Assembly: GCF_003700275.1 (NCBI RefSeq)
Contig: NZ_RBRE01000026.1
Span: 1-49,156 of the forward strand
Direction: 5' to 3'
Length of the DNA: 49,156 nucleotides
Source of the DNA: Pseudomonas cichorii
GTDB lineage: Bacteria; Pseudomonadota; Gammaproteobacteria; Pseudomonadales; Pseudomonadaceae
Below the pieces are notes generated by a model that ran no database searches, was not told the DNA's origin, and was given only the letters and a program-made list of their open reading frames with translations. The position numbers were made by a program, and so were the translations under genes. How positions within the stretch are numbered: the stretch's first letter is position 1; each line of letters opens with the position of its first letter. Positions 10,519 to 19,206 of this stretch are shown here, piece after piece.

Positions 10519-10941
10519 TCAGCCCAGCTCGACTATTTCGTAGTCGTGAGTGATCTCTACGCCGGCATTACCCAGCATGATCGATGCAGAACAGTACTTC
10601 TCGGCCGACAGCTCGATGGCACGCTTGACCTGGGCTTCCTTCAGGCCGCGGCCCTTGACGACGAAGTGCAGGTGGATCTTTGTAAAGACCTTGGGATCTT
10701 CGTTTGCGCGCTCGGCCTCAAGGAAGGCTTCGCAGCTTTCGACCGGCTGACGGGACTTCTTGAGAATGCTGACCACGTCGAAGTTGCTGCAGCCGCCCAG
10801 ACCGATCAACACCATCTCCATGGGCCGGACACCCAGGTTGCGACCACCGCTTTCAGGCGGGCCGTCCATCACCACGACATGACCGCTACCGGACTCGCCG
10901 AGGAACATGGCTTCGCCAGCCCATTGGATGCGTGCTTTCAT
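10519..10941 (-). CDS. OsmC/YhfA family protein
   Basis: OsmC-fold thiol-dependent hydroperoxide reductase family, 140 aa. Two redox cysteines are visible, in GLGGCSNFDV near residue 51 and KYCSAS near 116. It looks closest to the YhfA branch rather than OsmC or Ohr. It is divergent from vfr across ~205 bp, the same pairing seen in E. coli for yhfA and crp, which supports both assignments. Confidence 0.88.
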   Translation of the reverse strand: MKARIQWAGEAMFLGESGSGHVVVMDGPPESGGRNLGVRPMEMVLIGLGGCSNFDVVSILKKSRQPVESCEAFLEAERANEDPKVFTKIHLHFVVKGRGLKEAQVKRAIELSAEKYCSASIMLGNAGVEITHDYEIVELG

Positions 10942-11148
10942 CGCCAGACTCCACTGCTAAAAAAGGGTCGCCAGCTTAGCACAGGCCCGGGATTTCACTG
11001 GAACGCTCAGCAGAAATGCCTTTTGCGGACATTGTGTAGGAAAGTTCTTAAATGACGGCAAACCCTCGTCGAAAAGCTGGCGAGAATGCCAGTGCAGCCG
11101 ATACCTATAAAAGTGCCATATGGCGAAGGGTCTTTTTCGGAATACACC

Positions 11149-11793
11149 ATGCTCGCAATCACCGTGACACCCAAGATAAAGAGTCTCGAAAAACTGCTTC
11201 CCCATGCACAGCGCCGTCGTTGCGCTGCCAAGAGCAATATCATCTGCGCTGGCGAGAAGTCCGAGTCGCTGTTCATCATCCTCAAGGGTTCGGTGACGAT
11301 CCTGATTGAAGACGACGAAGGCCGGGAAATGATCGTCGCTTATCTCAACAGCGGAGATTTCTTCGGCGAACTGGGACTGTTCGAGCCGGAAGGTCGTGAA
11401 AGCGTGCGCAGCGCATGGGTGCGCGCCAAGACCGAATGCGAAGTGGCTGAAATATCCTACTGCAAGTTCCGCGAGCTGGCGCAACAGGAGCCGGAAATCC
11501 TCTACGCCCTGGGCGCCCAGATGGCCGAGCGGTTACGCAACACCACGCGCAAGGTCGGCGATCTGGCGTTTCTCGACGTCACCGGACGAGTGGCCCGCAC
11601 GCTGCTGGACCTGTGTCGACAACCCGATGCAATGACCCATCCCGACGGCATGCAAATCAAGGTAACCCGTCAGGAAATAGGCCGCATCGTGGGCTGTTCG
11701 CGAGAAATGGTCGGGCGCGTGCTCAAGGCCCTGGAAGAACAGCAACTGGTCGACGTCAAAGGCAAGACCATGGTGGTGTTCGGCACCCGTTGA
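11149..11793 (+). CDS. vfr: cAMP-binding virulence regulator Vfr (CRP family)
   Basis: Global transcription factor of 214 aa, the length of P. aeruginosa Vfr. The cyclic-nucleotide-binding domain includes [11 protein letters not shown] and the [16 protein letters not shown] strand around residues 70-115. The C-terminal winged helix has [19 protein letters not shown]. The start at 11149 ([13 protein letters not shown]) matches the family; in-frame sequence upstream is not conserved. Residues at the recognition helix are typical of CRP/Vfr. Neighbours are OsmC (divergent) and a convergent lipoate-ligase-family gene. Confidence 0.93.
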   Translation: MLAITVTPKIKSLEKLLPHAQRRRCAAKSNIICAGEKSESLFIILKGSVTILIEDDEGREMIVAYLNSGDFFGELGLFEPEGRESVRSAWVRAKTECEVAEISYCKFRELAQQEPEILYALGAQMAERLRNTTRKVGDLAFLDVTGRVARTLLDLCRQPDAMTHPDGMQIKVTRQEIGRIVGCSREMVGRVLKALEEQQLVDVKGKTMVVFGTR

Positions 11794-11806
11794 ACGACCG
11801 TGTTGC

Positions 11807-12499
11807 TCAGAGCCGGATCAGCATTTGCCGATAAGACTGGTTCAGGCGCTCAAGTACATCGGGATGTTCGGGAAAGGCTTCATGCAGGGCAATATGGCTT
11901 TGCGCACGCACACGTGACTCAAGCCCACACAGTTCGTTGAACCGGTTAACCGCAGCCACCATCTGCTGGCGCTCGTTATCCAGCAGCAATGCGCCATGAG
12001 CCAAGACCACCGGCCGTGATCCACCCTGGCTCTGTCGCCAGCGCTGGGCAGTGCCGACCATCTTGCGGCCATCGAGGTTGACGTTGAAGCGTCCGTCGCA
12101 GAAGGCGCCCTCCACTTCACCCAATGAGGCGTGGCCGCCCAGCCCGGTCAACAGGTCGAGAAGCGGCTGACACAAACGCCGGTAGGCCGTTTCTATTCTG
12201 TCGCGGTCGGAGTCAGTACCAGGTTGGGCGTAAACCAGGGCAATGTTGACGGTTGCGCACGACTGCGGCACCGGCTCACCACCGGTTTCGCGCAGCAGCA
12301 CAGGCCAGCCACTGTCAGCCAGCACTGCACTGGCTTCGGCAAAGCCCGGCAAGCGGCTCATCCGGCGCGGCATGACCAGCGCCCGATCATTGGGCCGCCA
12401 GAACAGCAGCCCATGCTCCGCGTCACCGGCGCATACGGACGCCAGCAGGTCCTGCTCGGCCTGCAGGCCTTTCTCGATGCCGATGTCGACTACCGTCAT
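11807..12499 (-). CDS. Lipoate-protein ligase A family protein
   Basis: BPL/LplA catalytic fold, 230 aa. The candidate catalytic lysine is in NLDGRKMVGTAQRW near residue 147, where LplA enzymes have their active Lys; RETGGEP near 70 matches the RRxGGG-type nucleotide loop. Substrate could be lipoate or octanoate, and the exact role is unknown. It starts 10 bp after the trpC stop, so it is the last gene of the trpGDC transcript. Confidence 0.8.
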   Translation of the reverse strand: MTVVDIGIEKGLQAEQDLLASVCAGDAEHGLLFWRPNDRALVMPRRMSRLPGFAEASAVLADSGWPVLLRETGGEPVPQSCATVNIALVYAQPGTDSDRDRIETAYRRLCQPLLDLLTGLGGHASLGEVEGAFCDGRFNVNLDGRKMVGTAQRWRQSQGGSRPVVLAHGALLLDNERQQMVAAVNRFNELCGLESRVRAQSHIALHEAFPEHPDVLERLNQSYRQMLIRL

Positions 12500-12509
12500 G
12501 CGCTACGAC

Positions 12510-13346
12510 TCAATCCAGAGCCGAGCCACTGACCGGCACGCTACGCTCCGGGAAGAACAGACGTTGCAACTCTGCGCCCGGTTGCTCGGCACGCATGAAC
12601 GCCTCACCGACCAGGAATGAATACACATCGCTGATTTCCATCAACTCGACATCGGCACGGTTTAGAATGCCGCTCTCGGTGATGACCAGACGATCGCGAG
12701 GAATACGCGGCAGCAGGTCCAGCGTGGTTTCCAGGCTGACCTCGAAAGTATGCAGGTTGCGGTTGTTGACCCCCACCAGCGGCGTATCGAGGGTCTTCAG
12801 GGCGCGCTCCAGCTCATCGCCATCGTGGACCTCGACCAGCACGTCCAGGCCAACACCCTTGGCAACCGCCGCCAGCTCGGCCATTTTCACGTCATCCAGC
12901 GCCGCCACGATCAGCAGGATGCAGTCGGCGCCGAGAGCACGGGCTTCGATCACCTGATACGGATCGATCATGAAGTCCTTGCGAATCACCGGCAACTTGC
13001 AGGCAGCCCGCGCTTCCTGCAGGTAGGCATCGGCGCCCTGGAAGAAGTCGATATCGGTCAGCACCGACAGGCAGGTTGCGCCCCCAGCCTGATAGCTCTG
13101 GGCGATTTCGGCTGGCTTGAAGTCTTCGCGGATCACGCCTTTGCTCGGCGATGCTTTCTTGATCTCGGCGATGACCGCCGGGTGTTTGAGTTTGGCCTGT
13201 TCGATCAAGGCCTTGGCAAAACCGCGAGGCGCATCGGCCACAGCCGCCTGCCGCTCCAGCTCTGCCAGGGTAACGATGGCACGACGAGCAGCCACTTCCT
13301 CGGCTTTACGGGCGAGAATTTTTTCCAGTACGGTTGGCACGCTCAT
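12510..13346 (-). CDS. trpC: Indole-3-glycerol phosphate synthase
   Basis: TIM-barrel enzyme of tryptophan synthesis, 278 aa, converting CdRP to indole-3-glycerol phosphate. Conserved motifs are [11 protein letters not shown] near residue 60, [14 protein letters not shown] near 120, [10 protein letters not shown] near 190 and VITESGI near 225. It overlaps trpD by four bases (ATGA), indicating translational coupling. No PRAI fusion is present. Confidence 0.96.
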   Translation of the reverse strand: MSVPTVLEKILARKAEEVAARRAIVTLAELERQAAVADAPRGFAKALIEQAKLKHPAVIAEIKKASPSKGVIREDFKPAEIAQSYQAGGATCLSVLTDIDFFQGADAYLQEARAACKLPVIRKDFMIDPYQVIEARALGADCILLIVAALDDVKMAELAAVAKGVGLDVLVEVHDGDELERALKTLDTPLVGVNNRNLHTFEVSLETTLDLLPRIPRDRLVITESGILNRADVELMEISDVYSFLVGEAFMRAEQPGAELQRLFFPERSVPVSGSALD

Positions 13347-14404
13347 CCTTCGTTCTCCTGCTTGAATACCGCGGTGAAAGCACCCAATTCGTCCAGCTTT
13401 TCCCGGGCCAGGCCGGTGTGCAGGGAATCGTGTGCCAGTTCTACGCCTTCCTTGAGGCTGGAGGCATGATCAGCAGCATAGAGGGCTGCACCGGCATTCA
13501 GCACAATCATCTCGGCAGCTTTCTGGCCATTCTCGGTCTTGCGACGCCCCAGCGCGTCACGAATCAGCTCAAGCGAGGCCGCCGGGCTTTCGACTACCAG
13601 GCCGTACAGGCTCTGGCTTTTCATGCCCAGATCTTCAGGTTGCACCCAGTATTCAGTGATTTCGCCGTTTTTCAGTTCGGCGACAAAGGTCGGGGCCGCC
13701 AGGCTGAATTCATCCAGGCCATCCTGGGAGTGCACGACCAGCACATGCTTGCTGCCCAGGCGCGACAGGACTTCAGCCAGTGGGCGACACAGCGCCTGGC
13801 TGAACACACCCACCACCTGATGACGGACGCCAGCCGGATTCGTAAGCGGGCCGAGCATATTGAACAGGGTACGCAGCCCCAGATCGCGCCTTGGACCGGC
13901 AGCATGTTTCATGGCGCTGTGATGGGACTGGGCAAACATGAAACCGATGCCTACGCTGTCGATGCAGCGCGCAACCTGGACCGGATCAAGGTTCAGGTAC
14001 ACGCCCGCAGCTTCCAGCAGGTCGGCACTGCCGCTCTTGCCCGACACCGCTCGGTTACCGTGTTTGGCGACCGTGCAGCCCGCCGCCGAAATCACGAAGG
14101 CCGAGGCCGTGGAAACATTGAAGATATTCGCACCATCGCCACCGGTGCCGACGATGTCGACAACCTTGTCCAGCGACTGCAGTTCAACCTTGTTGGCCAG
14201 TTCGCGCATGACCGAAACCGCACCGACGATTTCGTCGATACTCTCGCTTTTCATGCGCATGCCCATCAGGAAAGCGCCGATCTGCGCTTCGGTGCATTGG
14301 CCGGTCATGATTTCACGCATGACATCGCGCATCTCGTCCGTGCTCAGATCGAGATGATTGACGACGCGGTTAAGCGCAGCCTTGATATTCATTGGTGTAC
14401 TCAT
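13343..14404 (-). CDS. trpD: Anthranilate phosphoribosyltransferase
   Basis: Transfers phosphoribose to anthranilate; 353 aa. The PRPP-binding loop [15 protein letters not shown] is near residue 88 and [19 protein letters not shown] follows. ATG 14404 is preceded by AAGGA at good spacing; an internal ATG four codons on ([10 protein letters not shown]) is closer to the usual start and is an alternative. It lies 9 bp after trpG and overlaps trpC. Confidence 0.96.
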   Translation of the reverse strand: MSTPMNIKAALNRVVNHLDLSTDEMRDVMREIMTGQCTEAQIGAFLMGMRMKSESIDEIVGAVSVMRELANKVELQSLDKVVDIVGTGGDGANIFNVSTASAFVISAAGCTVAKHGNRAVSGKSGSADLLEAAGVYLNLDPVQVARCIDSVGIGFMFAQSHHSAMKHAAGPRRDLGLRTLFNMLGPLTNPAGVRHQVVGVFSQALCRPLAEVLSRLGSKHVLVVHSQDGLDEFSLAAPTFVAELKNGEITEYWVQPEDLGMKSQSLYGLVVESPAASLELIRDALGRRKTENGQKAAEMIVLNAGAALYAADHASSLKEGVELAHDSLHTGLAREKLDELGAFTAVFKQENEG

Positions 14405-14413
14405 AAAAAGTCC

Positions 14414-15013
14414 TTAACCCTGACGGCTGCCGCCGGTCTGCTTGAGGAAGTTGGCGAACAGCTCATGTCCCTGTTCGGTCAGGATCGACTCGGGGTGAAA
14501 TTGCACCCCTTCAATATTCAGGGTCTTGTGGCGCAGGCCCATGATCTCGTCGACCGAACCGTCTTCCAGCGCGGTCCAGGCCGTGACTTCAAGGCAATCG
14601 GGCAGCGTATCGAGCTTGACCACCAGCGAGTGGTAACGAGTCACCACCAGCGGATGGTTCAGGCCATTGAATACACCCAGGTCTTCATGGATCACCGGGC
14701 TGGTCTTGCCGTGCATGACCTGACGGGCGCGCACTACATCGCCACCAAACGCCTGACCAATCGACTGATGGCCCAGGCAGACACCCAGAATCGGCAGTTT
14801 GCCCGCGAAGTGAGCGATCACTTCCAGCGAGACGCCGGCTTCGTTGGGCGTGCAAGGACCAGGGGAAACGACGATGCGATCCGGGTTCAAGGCTTCGATC
14901 TGAGCAATGGTCAGTTCGTCGTTACGAATCACTTTAACGTCGGCACCCAGCTCACCGAGGTACTGCACGACGTTATAGGTAAAGGAGTCGTAGTTATCGA
15001 TCATCAGCAGCAT
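14414..15013 (-). CDS. trpG: Anthranilate synthase glutamine amidotransferase component
   Basis: Class I glutamine amidotransferase subunit of anthranilate synthase, 199 aa. The nucleophile Cys sits in [11 protein letters not shown] near residue 79 and the His/Glu of the triad in QFHPESI near 170. It heads trpG-trpD-trpC. The large subunit gene trpE is not in this window; the tailocin cluster begins 0.5 kb upstream. Confidence 0.96.
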   Translation of the reverse strand: MLLMIDNYDSFTYNVVQYLGELGADVKVIRNDELTIAQIEALNPDRIVVSPGPCTPNEAGVSLEVIAHFAGKLPILGVCLGHQSIGQAFGGDVVRARQVMHGKTSPVIHEDLGVFNGLNHPLVVTRYHSLVVKLDTLPDCLEVTAWTALEDGSVDEIMGLRHKTLNIEGVQFHPESILTEQGHELFANFLKQTGGSRQG

Positions 15014-15494
15014 GTTGCTATCAACCTTTTGAATTTACTGACTTTATTCAAGCCTTCAGATTCGGCACCCGCTTGCGTATCCAGCGCCGGTCACGGCACA
15101 ACACATGACCAGGTGGCATACATCAAAGGGTTGAAGGCATACAGGTACAGGTCCGGGCTGGCCGGAAAGGAAATAGTCAGGCGCGCCAACGCCAACGGGC
15201 GTGGGCCTTGATAACGCGCATCAAGAGTTTGCTGACAATCGTCACGGGAGGAGTCTCATCTATACGTTTCGGGACATTAACTTACCGAATCACACGGCGC
15301 AATATGATTGTGCCGGGGAAAGCGGGCCACGTATCCGATCAGATGACCTTTTACGCGGCAGATCAGTGTCTGGATAGATAAGGAGCGGTAGGTAGCGAAT
15401 TCATTCGAGAATGTGTCTGGCAGGCTAAAACCTGGCTGCCTTATCGCGGATGAATCCGCTCCTACACGGTTTTGGGGAGGGAGATGGGGGGAGT
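15014..15494. other. Intergenic region between trpG and the tailocin
   Basis: About 480 bp with no convincing gene on either strand. It should hold the trpGDC promoter (minus strand) and the left junction of the tailocin. The only clear structure is the REP-like pair at 15382-15467. I found no clear attachment-site duplication by eye. Confidence 0.6.
15382..15467. repeat. REP-like palindrome pair
   Basis: GGAGCGGTAGGTAGCGAATT at 15382-15401 continues into CATTCGAGAA, and an inverted copy, TCGCGGATGAATCCGCTCC, lies at 15445-15463. The spacer holds a small stem (CAGG...CCTG). This is the same family as the elements at 31837, 39869, 42271 and 49111. Confidence 0.75.
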
Positions 15495-16004
15495 TTAGCG
15501 GGAGATTTCCTGGACATAGACCTGACAGGCCTTCAGGGCAATCAGTCCCTGGTCGCCGTCGTCGGTGATGGCGACAATTCGTTGAGCAGCCGCCGGGTCA
15601 AGTTCGGCTCGCGTGGCTCCATGAACCACGCTGCCGGAGGTGGCAACGGCTGACTCTCCACGGCCACTGGCGGGAGTGGCGAGGAGGACTGACAGCCGCA
15701 GATCAGAAGTAGCCAGACGGCTACGCAAATGAGCCTGTAGCTTCTGTGCATCGCTCAATTCCTTGTAGTGAGTTGCATCGTTGCTGTGCAGGCGGGCCTC
15801 CATGTCCCGCCGCAGTTTCTGTTGGTTTTCCTGCCAGGCGATGACTGCCCTGGACGCCAGTTCACGCTCGCGCTGATGGATCTCGGACTGCTCGGCCAAT
15901 TGCTGGCCGTAGCTGCGCGCCTGCCATTGCCATGCAGCCCAGGCGCCAAGCCCCAGACCGAACAGCAGAGCCAGGAGCACAGCGCGCAGATCCAGAGCCG
16001 TCAT
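15495..16004 (-). CDS. Rz-like inner-membrane spanin
   Basis: 169 aa. An N-terminal membrane helix (residues ~6-26) is followed by a long charged coiled-coil periplasmic region (~30-105), the layout of Rz i-spanins. With Rz1 it would fuse inner and outer membranes during lysis to release tailocins. It overlaps the endolysin stop by four bases and contains the whole rz1 gene in another frame. No sequence identity is claimed; assignment is from topology and position. Confidence 0.8.
   Translation of the reverse strand: MTALDLRAVLLALLFGLGLGAWAAWQWQARSYGQQLAEQSEIHQRERELASRAVIAWQENQQKLRRDMEARLHSNDATHYKELSDAQKLQAHLRSRLATSDLRLSVLLATPASGRGESAVATSGSVVHGATRAELDPAAAQRIVAITDDGDQGLIALKACQVYVQEISR
15542..15751 (-). 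CDS. Rz1-like outer-membrane lipoprotein spanin, nested in Rz
   Basis: 69 aa encoded entirely inside the Rz gene in a different frame. It has a lipoprotein signal with hydrophobic VAVWLLLICGC and a lipidated Cys at about residue 20, followed by a short proline-rich mature peptide (SSPLPPVAVESQPLPPP). This is the classic o-spanin design. The nested arrangement itself supports both spanin calls. Confidence 0.82.
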   Translation of the reverse strand: MHRSYRLICVAVWLLLICGCQSSSPLPPVAVESQPLPPPAAWFMEPREPNLTRRLLNELSPSPTTATRD

Positions 16005-16543
16005 GACAACACCTGCAAGGCACGCACATACAAGGCTTCACGCTCGGCAAGACCATTGGTCCCACCATTGATGCGTTTGGTGATCAACAGGAAGTTTCCT
16101 TGATCGGCCAAGGCGTTGAGCCGTGCCCGATCCCAGAACCAGCCTGCCGACATCGCGGCATGCTCCGGCAGCTCAAGCAACTCGGGATGATTGAGCAGAT
16201 CCAGCCCCAGCGCTTCCCCGCACGCCCCATAGTTCGCCCGCCCTGTGACCTGAATAAGCCCCCGTCCACGATAGAACGGTCCATCGTCATCGTCTTCGGG
16301 GGTATTACCCAGGCGCAGGGCCAGTTGGCCTGTGTCATAACGCTTCAGGTAATCGTCACTTCCCAGCTCACGGACATAACGCAACTGACCGGACTCGTGG
16401 CCGATCTGCGCGATGAAGGCCGCAATCTGCAAGCGAGTGACGATGCTGTAGCGAGTCATGGCCGTGTTGAGCGCGGAAACAAAAACGCCGGCTTTAGGGC
16501 CGGCGTTGGGGAGGATTTGTTGTAGCTGTGGTTGAGTTATCAC
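16001..16543 (-). CDS. Glycoside hydrolase family 19 endolysin
   Basis: 180 aa muralytic enzyme of the chitinase class I-like fold used by many Pseudomonas phages and pyocins. The catalytic region shows AFIAQIGHESGQLRYVREL (Glu near residue 50) and GRGLIQVTGRANY near residue 95. No signal peptide is present, so it needs a holin or similar pore. It overlaps Rz by four bases. Its 5' end contains a terminator-like hairpin on the coding strand. Confidence 0.9.
   Translation of the reverse strand: MITQPQLQQILPNAGPKAGVFVSALNTAMTRYSIVTRLQIAAFIAQIGHESGQLRYVRELGSDDYLKRYDTGQLALRLGNTPEDDDDGPFYRGRGLIQVTGRANYGACGEALGLDLLNHPELLELPEHAAMSAGWFWDRARLNALADQGNFLLITKRINGGTNGLAEREALYVRALQVLS
16477..16507 (-). terminator. 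Terminator-like hairpin inside the endolysin gene
   Basis: On the minus strand AACGCCGGC and GCCGGCGTT (16484-16507) form a 9-bp stem with a 6-nt loop, directly followed by TTTTGTT. It covers about codons 12-23 of the endolysin gene, in the direction of transcription. Placement inside a coding region is unusual and could hold back endolysin expression until antitermination. Confidence 0.55.
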
Positions 16544-16595
16544 AGGTTTTCTCCATGCAAAAACGCCCCCGACTGGAAGCTGTTACTGTGCCTGA

Positions 16596-17159
16596 TCAGC
16601 TTCCTGTCGCCAGTCCCTTGATCTGATCAATGGCCTCGATGACAACCGCCTTCGCCTGGTCATGTTCGCCAGCAGCAACGAGGGTACGCACCCGTTCCTT
16701 TGCCGCGAGACGCACTTCGCGAATCCGGTAAACCATGTCAGCGCTATCCGCCGATGCTTGCAGAATGAGATCAGCCGCCTCCTGCGGCGTTCGGCCATTG
16801 ATGACATAGGCCGCCACAGCACGGGGAACGTCGTCAACGGGATACCCGGCAACCTTGAAGGCCTGAGCCTCCGATGACGCAAGGCTGTATTCCAGAGCCC
16901 GCAGGGCTTCGAGTGCACTGACCAACTGCACGGAGTCGATCTGCTCGCACAGCTCCTCGGCAGTCGGAATAACCTGCACCGGATCGACCAGAACCGGCAA
17001 ACCAGAAGCGTCGTGCGAACGCACCTTACCCACGGGTGGATTGGCGATTACAGACGTGTAAATTTCTTCGGATATCTGCACGGCATCCTCAGGGATCTGG
17101 TCACCATGGACCTGTGGCAGATAGGTACAACCAGTAGTGGAACTGTAAAAACGTTGCAT
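16596..17159 (-). CDS. Tail fibre assembly chaperone 1
   Basis: 187 aa. The N-terminal ~60 residues (YSSTTGCTYLPQVHG...SGLPVLVDP) share the layout of the second chaperone at 18782, ending in the same GLPV-x-(V/I)DP motif. The C-terminal half is alanine-rich and helical and differs completely. Start ATG 17159 has AAGGAAA upstream; an 11-residue extension is possible but lacks a site. It follows tail fibre 1, as fibre chaperones do. Confidence 0.75.
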   Translation of the reverse strand: MQRFYSSTTGCTYLPQVHGDQIPEDAVQISEEIYTSVIANPPVGKVRSHDASGLPVLVDPVQVIPTAEELCEQIDSVQLVSALEALRALEYSLASSEAQAFKVAGYPVDDVPRAVAAYVINGRTPQEAADLILQASADSADMVYRIREVRLAAKERVRTLVAAGEHDQAKAVVIEAIDQIKGLATGS

Positions 17160-17175
17160 GATATTTCCTTGATTT

Positions 17176-18369
17176 TTAGTAACCCACGCCAAACCAATAG
17201 AACCCGTGAGGTGGCTCTACACCACCCACATAGTTCTGGATATAGCAGGAAAGATTCGTGGAGGAAAAGCTGACAACCTGGGGTCCAGAGTCGATATAAC
17301 CGTTTGAAGTCGGATTACTGGATTGCGCGATTGCACACAAACACTCTGTAGGAAATCGCAGGGGGAAACTTGTGGTATGCGTGATGTCAAATCCCGCTAC
17401 AGTTGTATGCCCCCATTGCAGAATCAGCCCTCCGAGCCAACTGGGCAAAGCGATGTAACCATTCTGTGCAAGGCTGATAGCGAAGCCCTTGCGAATTTTT
17501 CTGGGAGTAACGACTGTCACATCATCCAACCCGGCATTGACCTCGGCCTGAGTGGCCAACCTGCTCAATCCCCGATTAACTTCCGTGGCCTGCACGACGA
17601 GTGCTGCAACTGCAGCGATATCGATATTTCCCTGATTGGTCGGGACATCCCAGGCTTTTATGCACCACATGACCGCAATGTTTCGCGGACGGGTTTCTGT
17701 GCCTCCTGCAGTACCGACCACATCACCACCATTGGTGACCGCGTACTGCCCCGAACCAGCGGTTGTTCCTACGGCGATGCTGGATATCCCCCTGGTATTG
17801 TCTGCGGTTTGCGTGTGGCTATGCGCCTTGAAAGCGTCAGTTTGAAAACCACCCAACACTCGACCTTCATCAACACCCCGACCATGATCCCAGCCACGCA
17901 AAAACTCGCCACGCGACTCGGGAAGACGGAAGTAACCCGCCGGATCACCGGTCTGGTTGTACCAGGTCCCCAGATAGGCAGCCAGTTGAGGATAGGCAGC
18001 AATACTCTGCAGACTGCCATCAACTTCAAGATATCCAGGCGGAACAGCTGCCTTTGGAAAAGGCACCATCATGCCAATGGGTACCACATTGTGTTTGCCC
18101 AACAAGGCATCCATTTCTTCCTTGTTGTAAACACGCGCCCTGGTATACGCATCGTTCTGGACGATATAGCGGATGGCTTCCAGCAACTGGTCCAGATCGT
18201 CCTCTTTCGGGTTGATCTGGGCCGCGCGGATGACCGCCAGCACCTCATCGGTTACCGCATTCCCCCAACTGGCAGGAATCAGGGAACCAGGAGTTCCCTT
18301 TACAGCATCTTCATCGACAAACTTTCCATTCATCAACCCAATACCGGGTACACTTTTTGGATAGTCCAT
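17176..18369 (-). CDS. Tail fibre / receptor-binding protein 1
   Basis: 397 aa. Residues ~1-95 form the attachment region (MDYPKSVPGIGLMNGKFVDE...), ~100-165 a phage tail-collar domain (GYFRLPESRGEFLRGWDHGRG), and the C-terminal tip (~300-397) a gp53-like domain with YIALPSWLGGLILQWG. ATG 18369 is chosen over an upstream TTG because AGGAG lies 6 bases before it. It is nearly identical in its N-terminal part to fibre 2 but diverges in the middle (~190-245) and the tip, consistent with different receptors. Confidence 0.88.
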   Translation of the reverse strand: MDYPKSVPGIGLMNGKFVDEDAVKGTPGSLIPASWGNAVTDEVLAVIRAAQINPKEDDLDQLLEAIRYIVQNDAYTRARVYNKEEMDALLGKHNVVPIGMMVPFPKAAVPPGYLEVDGSLQSIAAYPQLAAYLGTWYNQTGDPAGYFRLPESRGEFLRGWDHGRGVDEGRVLGGFQTDAFKAHSHTQTADNTRGISSIAVGTTAGSGQYAVTNGGDVVGTAGGTETRPRNIAVMWCIKAWDVPTNQGNIDIAAVAALVVQATEVNRGLSRLATQAEVNAGLDDVTVVTPRKIRKGFAISLAQNGYIALPSWLGGLILQWGHTTVAGFDITHTTSFPLRFPTECLCAIAQSSNPTSNGYIDSGPQVVSFSSTNLSCYIQNYVGGVEPPHGFYWFGVGY

Positions 18370-18781
18370 ATTCAACTCCTAACTTGGTTAATTAAAACGC
18401 CGCAATGCGTCGCTATTGCTTAGTGAAGCAATTCGATGACCTCTCCATCGCTCATGTAATATTGTTCTTTCGACTGAATCACCCAGCGCATCCGACAGAG
18501 TGGACTATTCCCATCGTCTCTCGCTGAGTTATCGCCAAGAGCCTTATCTACCTGCGAAATTACTTATAGCAAGAACCAAAACAAAGCTGTCCTCCACAAG
18601 GTATGGCTTACAACATTCGCTGCGATGTGATTGGTGTTTCGTAACAGGCAATTAATAGAGAATCTGCCTGATGTTATGGAGCTATGCTGCCCCTGCAAGA
18701 ATGATCGACATCAATGGGGCCATCAGTATCAACGGCAACCATAGGCTTCTACATGACCCACGATATCGATCATTGCCAAGC
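18370..18781. other. Unusual 412-bp gap between fibre modules
   Basis: In an otherwise tightly packed operon this stretch separates chaperone 2 from fibre 1. It is less GC-rich than its surroundings. It contains a frame open from 18563 to 18420 on the minus strand and an imperfect hairpin at 18392-18412 (CGCCGC-AAT-GCGTCG, one mismatch) followed by T-rich sequence on the minus strand. It looks like debris from insertion or duplication of a fibre module. Confidence 0.55.
18420..18563 (-). pseudogene. Possible gene remnant or very small gene
   Basis: A minus-strand frame is open for 47 codons and ends in DGEVIELLH then a stop. The only in-frame ATG (18491) would give 23 aa (MRWVIQSKEQYYMSDGEVIE...), with no strong Shine-Dalgarno. 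The amino-acid mix looks protein-like. It may be the 3' end of a lost gene. Function not recognised. Confidence 0.3.
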
Positions 18782-19204
18782 TCAATTGGCTTTGAACCAG
18801 ACGGGCGCTACAGGACGAAACAGAATATCGGGAAACTCTGGAGTCTGCGGCCAGTCGCGCAAGGATTGGATATAAGTCAGAAGCTCGGTAAATTGCTCAG
18901 TTCCCAGCGTTGTCGACAGATTCAACTCCAACTGATCTCTATGACGGTCTCTTACACCAGAGGCAGCCATAAGGGCCCGATCCCGCCAGACCCGCTCCTT
19001 GGTCTGCAGTTGCTCGGGGCTCAAGCCCGGCGGATCAATTGCAACAGGGAGCCCCTCTGCATCCGCAGCGATAATCTTTCCGGCCGCATTCGCAGCACGA
19101 AGTTCAACATGCTGCGCATCGGTAATTTTTTTGCAGTCTTTTCCTTCCGGCTGCATTCCGGACAAATAGAAACCACCCGTTTCGGCGCAATACAAAATAG
19201 TCAT
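18782..19204 (-). CDS. Tail fibre assembly chaperone 2 (Caudo_TAP-like)
   Basis: 140 aa. It resembles the tail fibre assembly (Caudo_TAP/Mu gpU) family: N-terminal YCAETGGFYLSGM, then GLPVAIDPP, a helical region with ERVWRDRAL, and a C-terminal LRDWPQTPEFPDI motif. It starts 2 bp after the stop of fibre 2, its likely client. It differs from chaperone 1 beyond the first ~60 residues. Confidence 0.8.
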   Translation of the reverse strand: MTILYCAETGGFYLSGMQPEGKDCKKITDAQHVELRAANAAGKIIAADAEGLPVAIDPPGLSPEQLQTKERVWRDRALMAASGVRDRHRDQLELNLSTTLGTEQFTELLTYIQSLRDWPQTPEFPDILFRPVAPVWFKAN

Positions 19205-19206
19205 GA

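Noticed and set aside
13334..15211. 625-codon open frame antisense to trpD-trpG
   Set aside because: It spans several real genes in the opposite direction with no domain signal; treated as codon-bias shadow.
18420..18491. 23-residue peptide as a firm gene
   Set aside because: No good Shine-Dalgarno and no recognisable family; kept only as a possible remnant.
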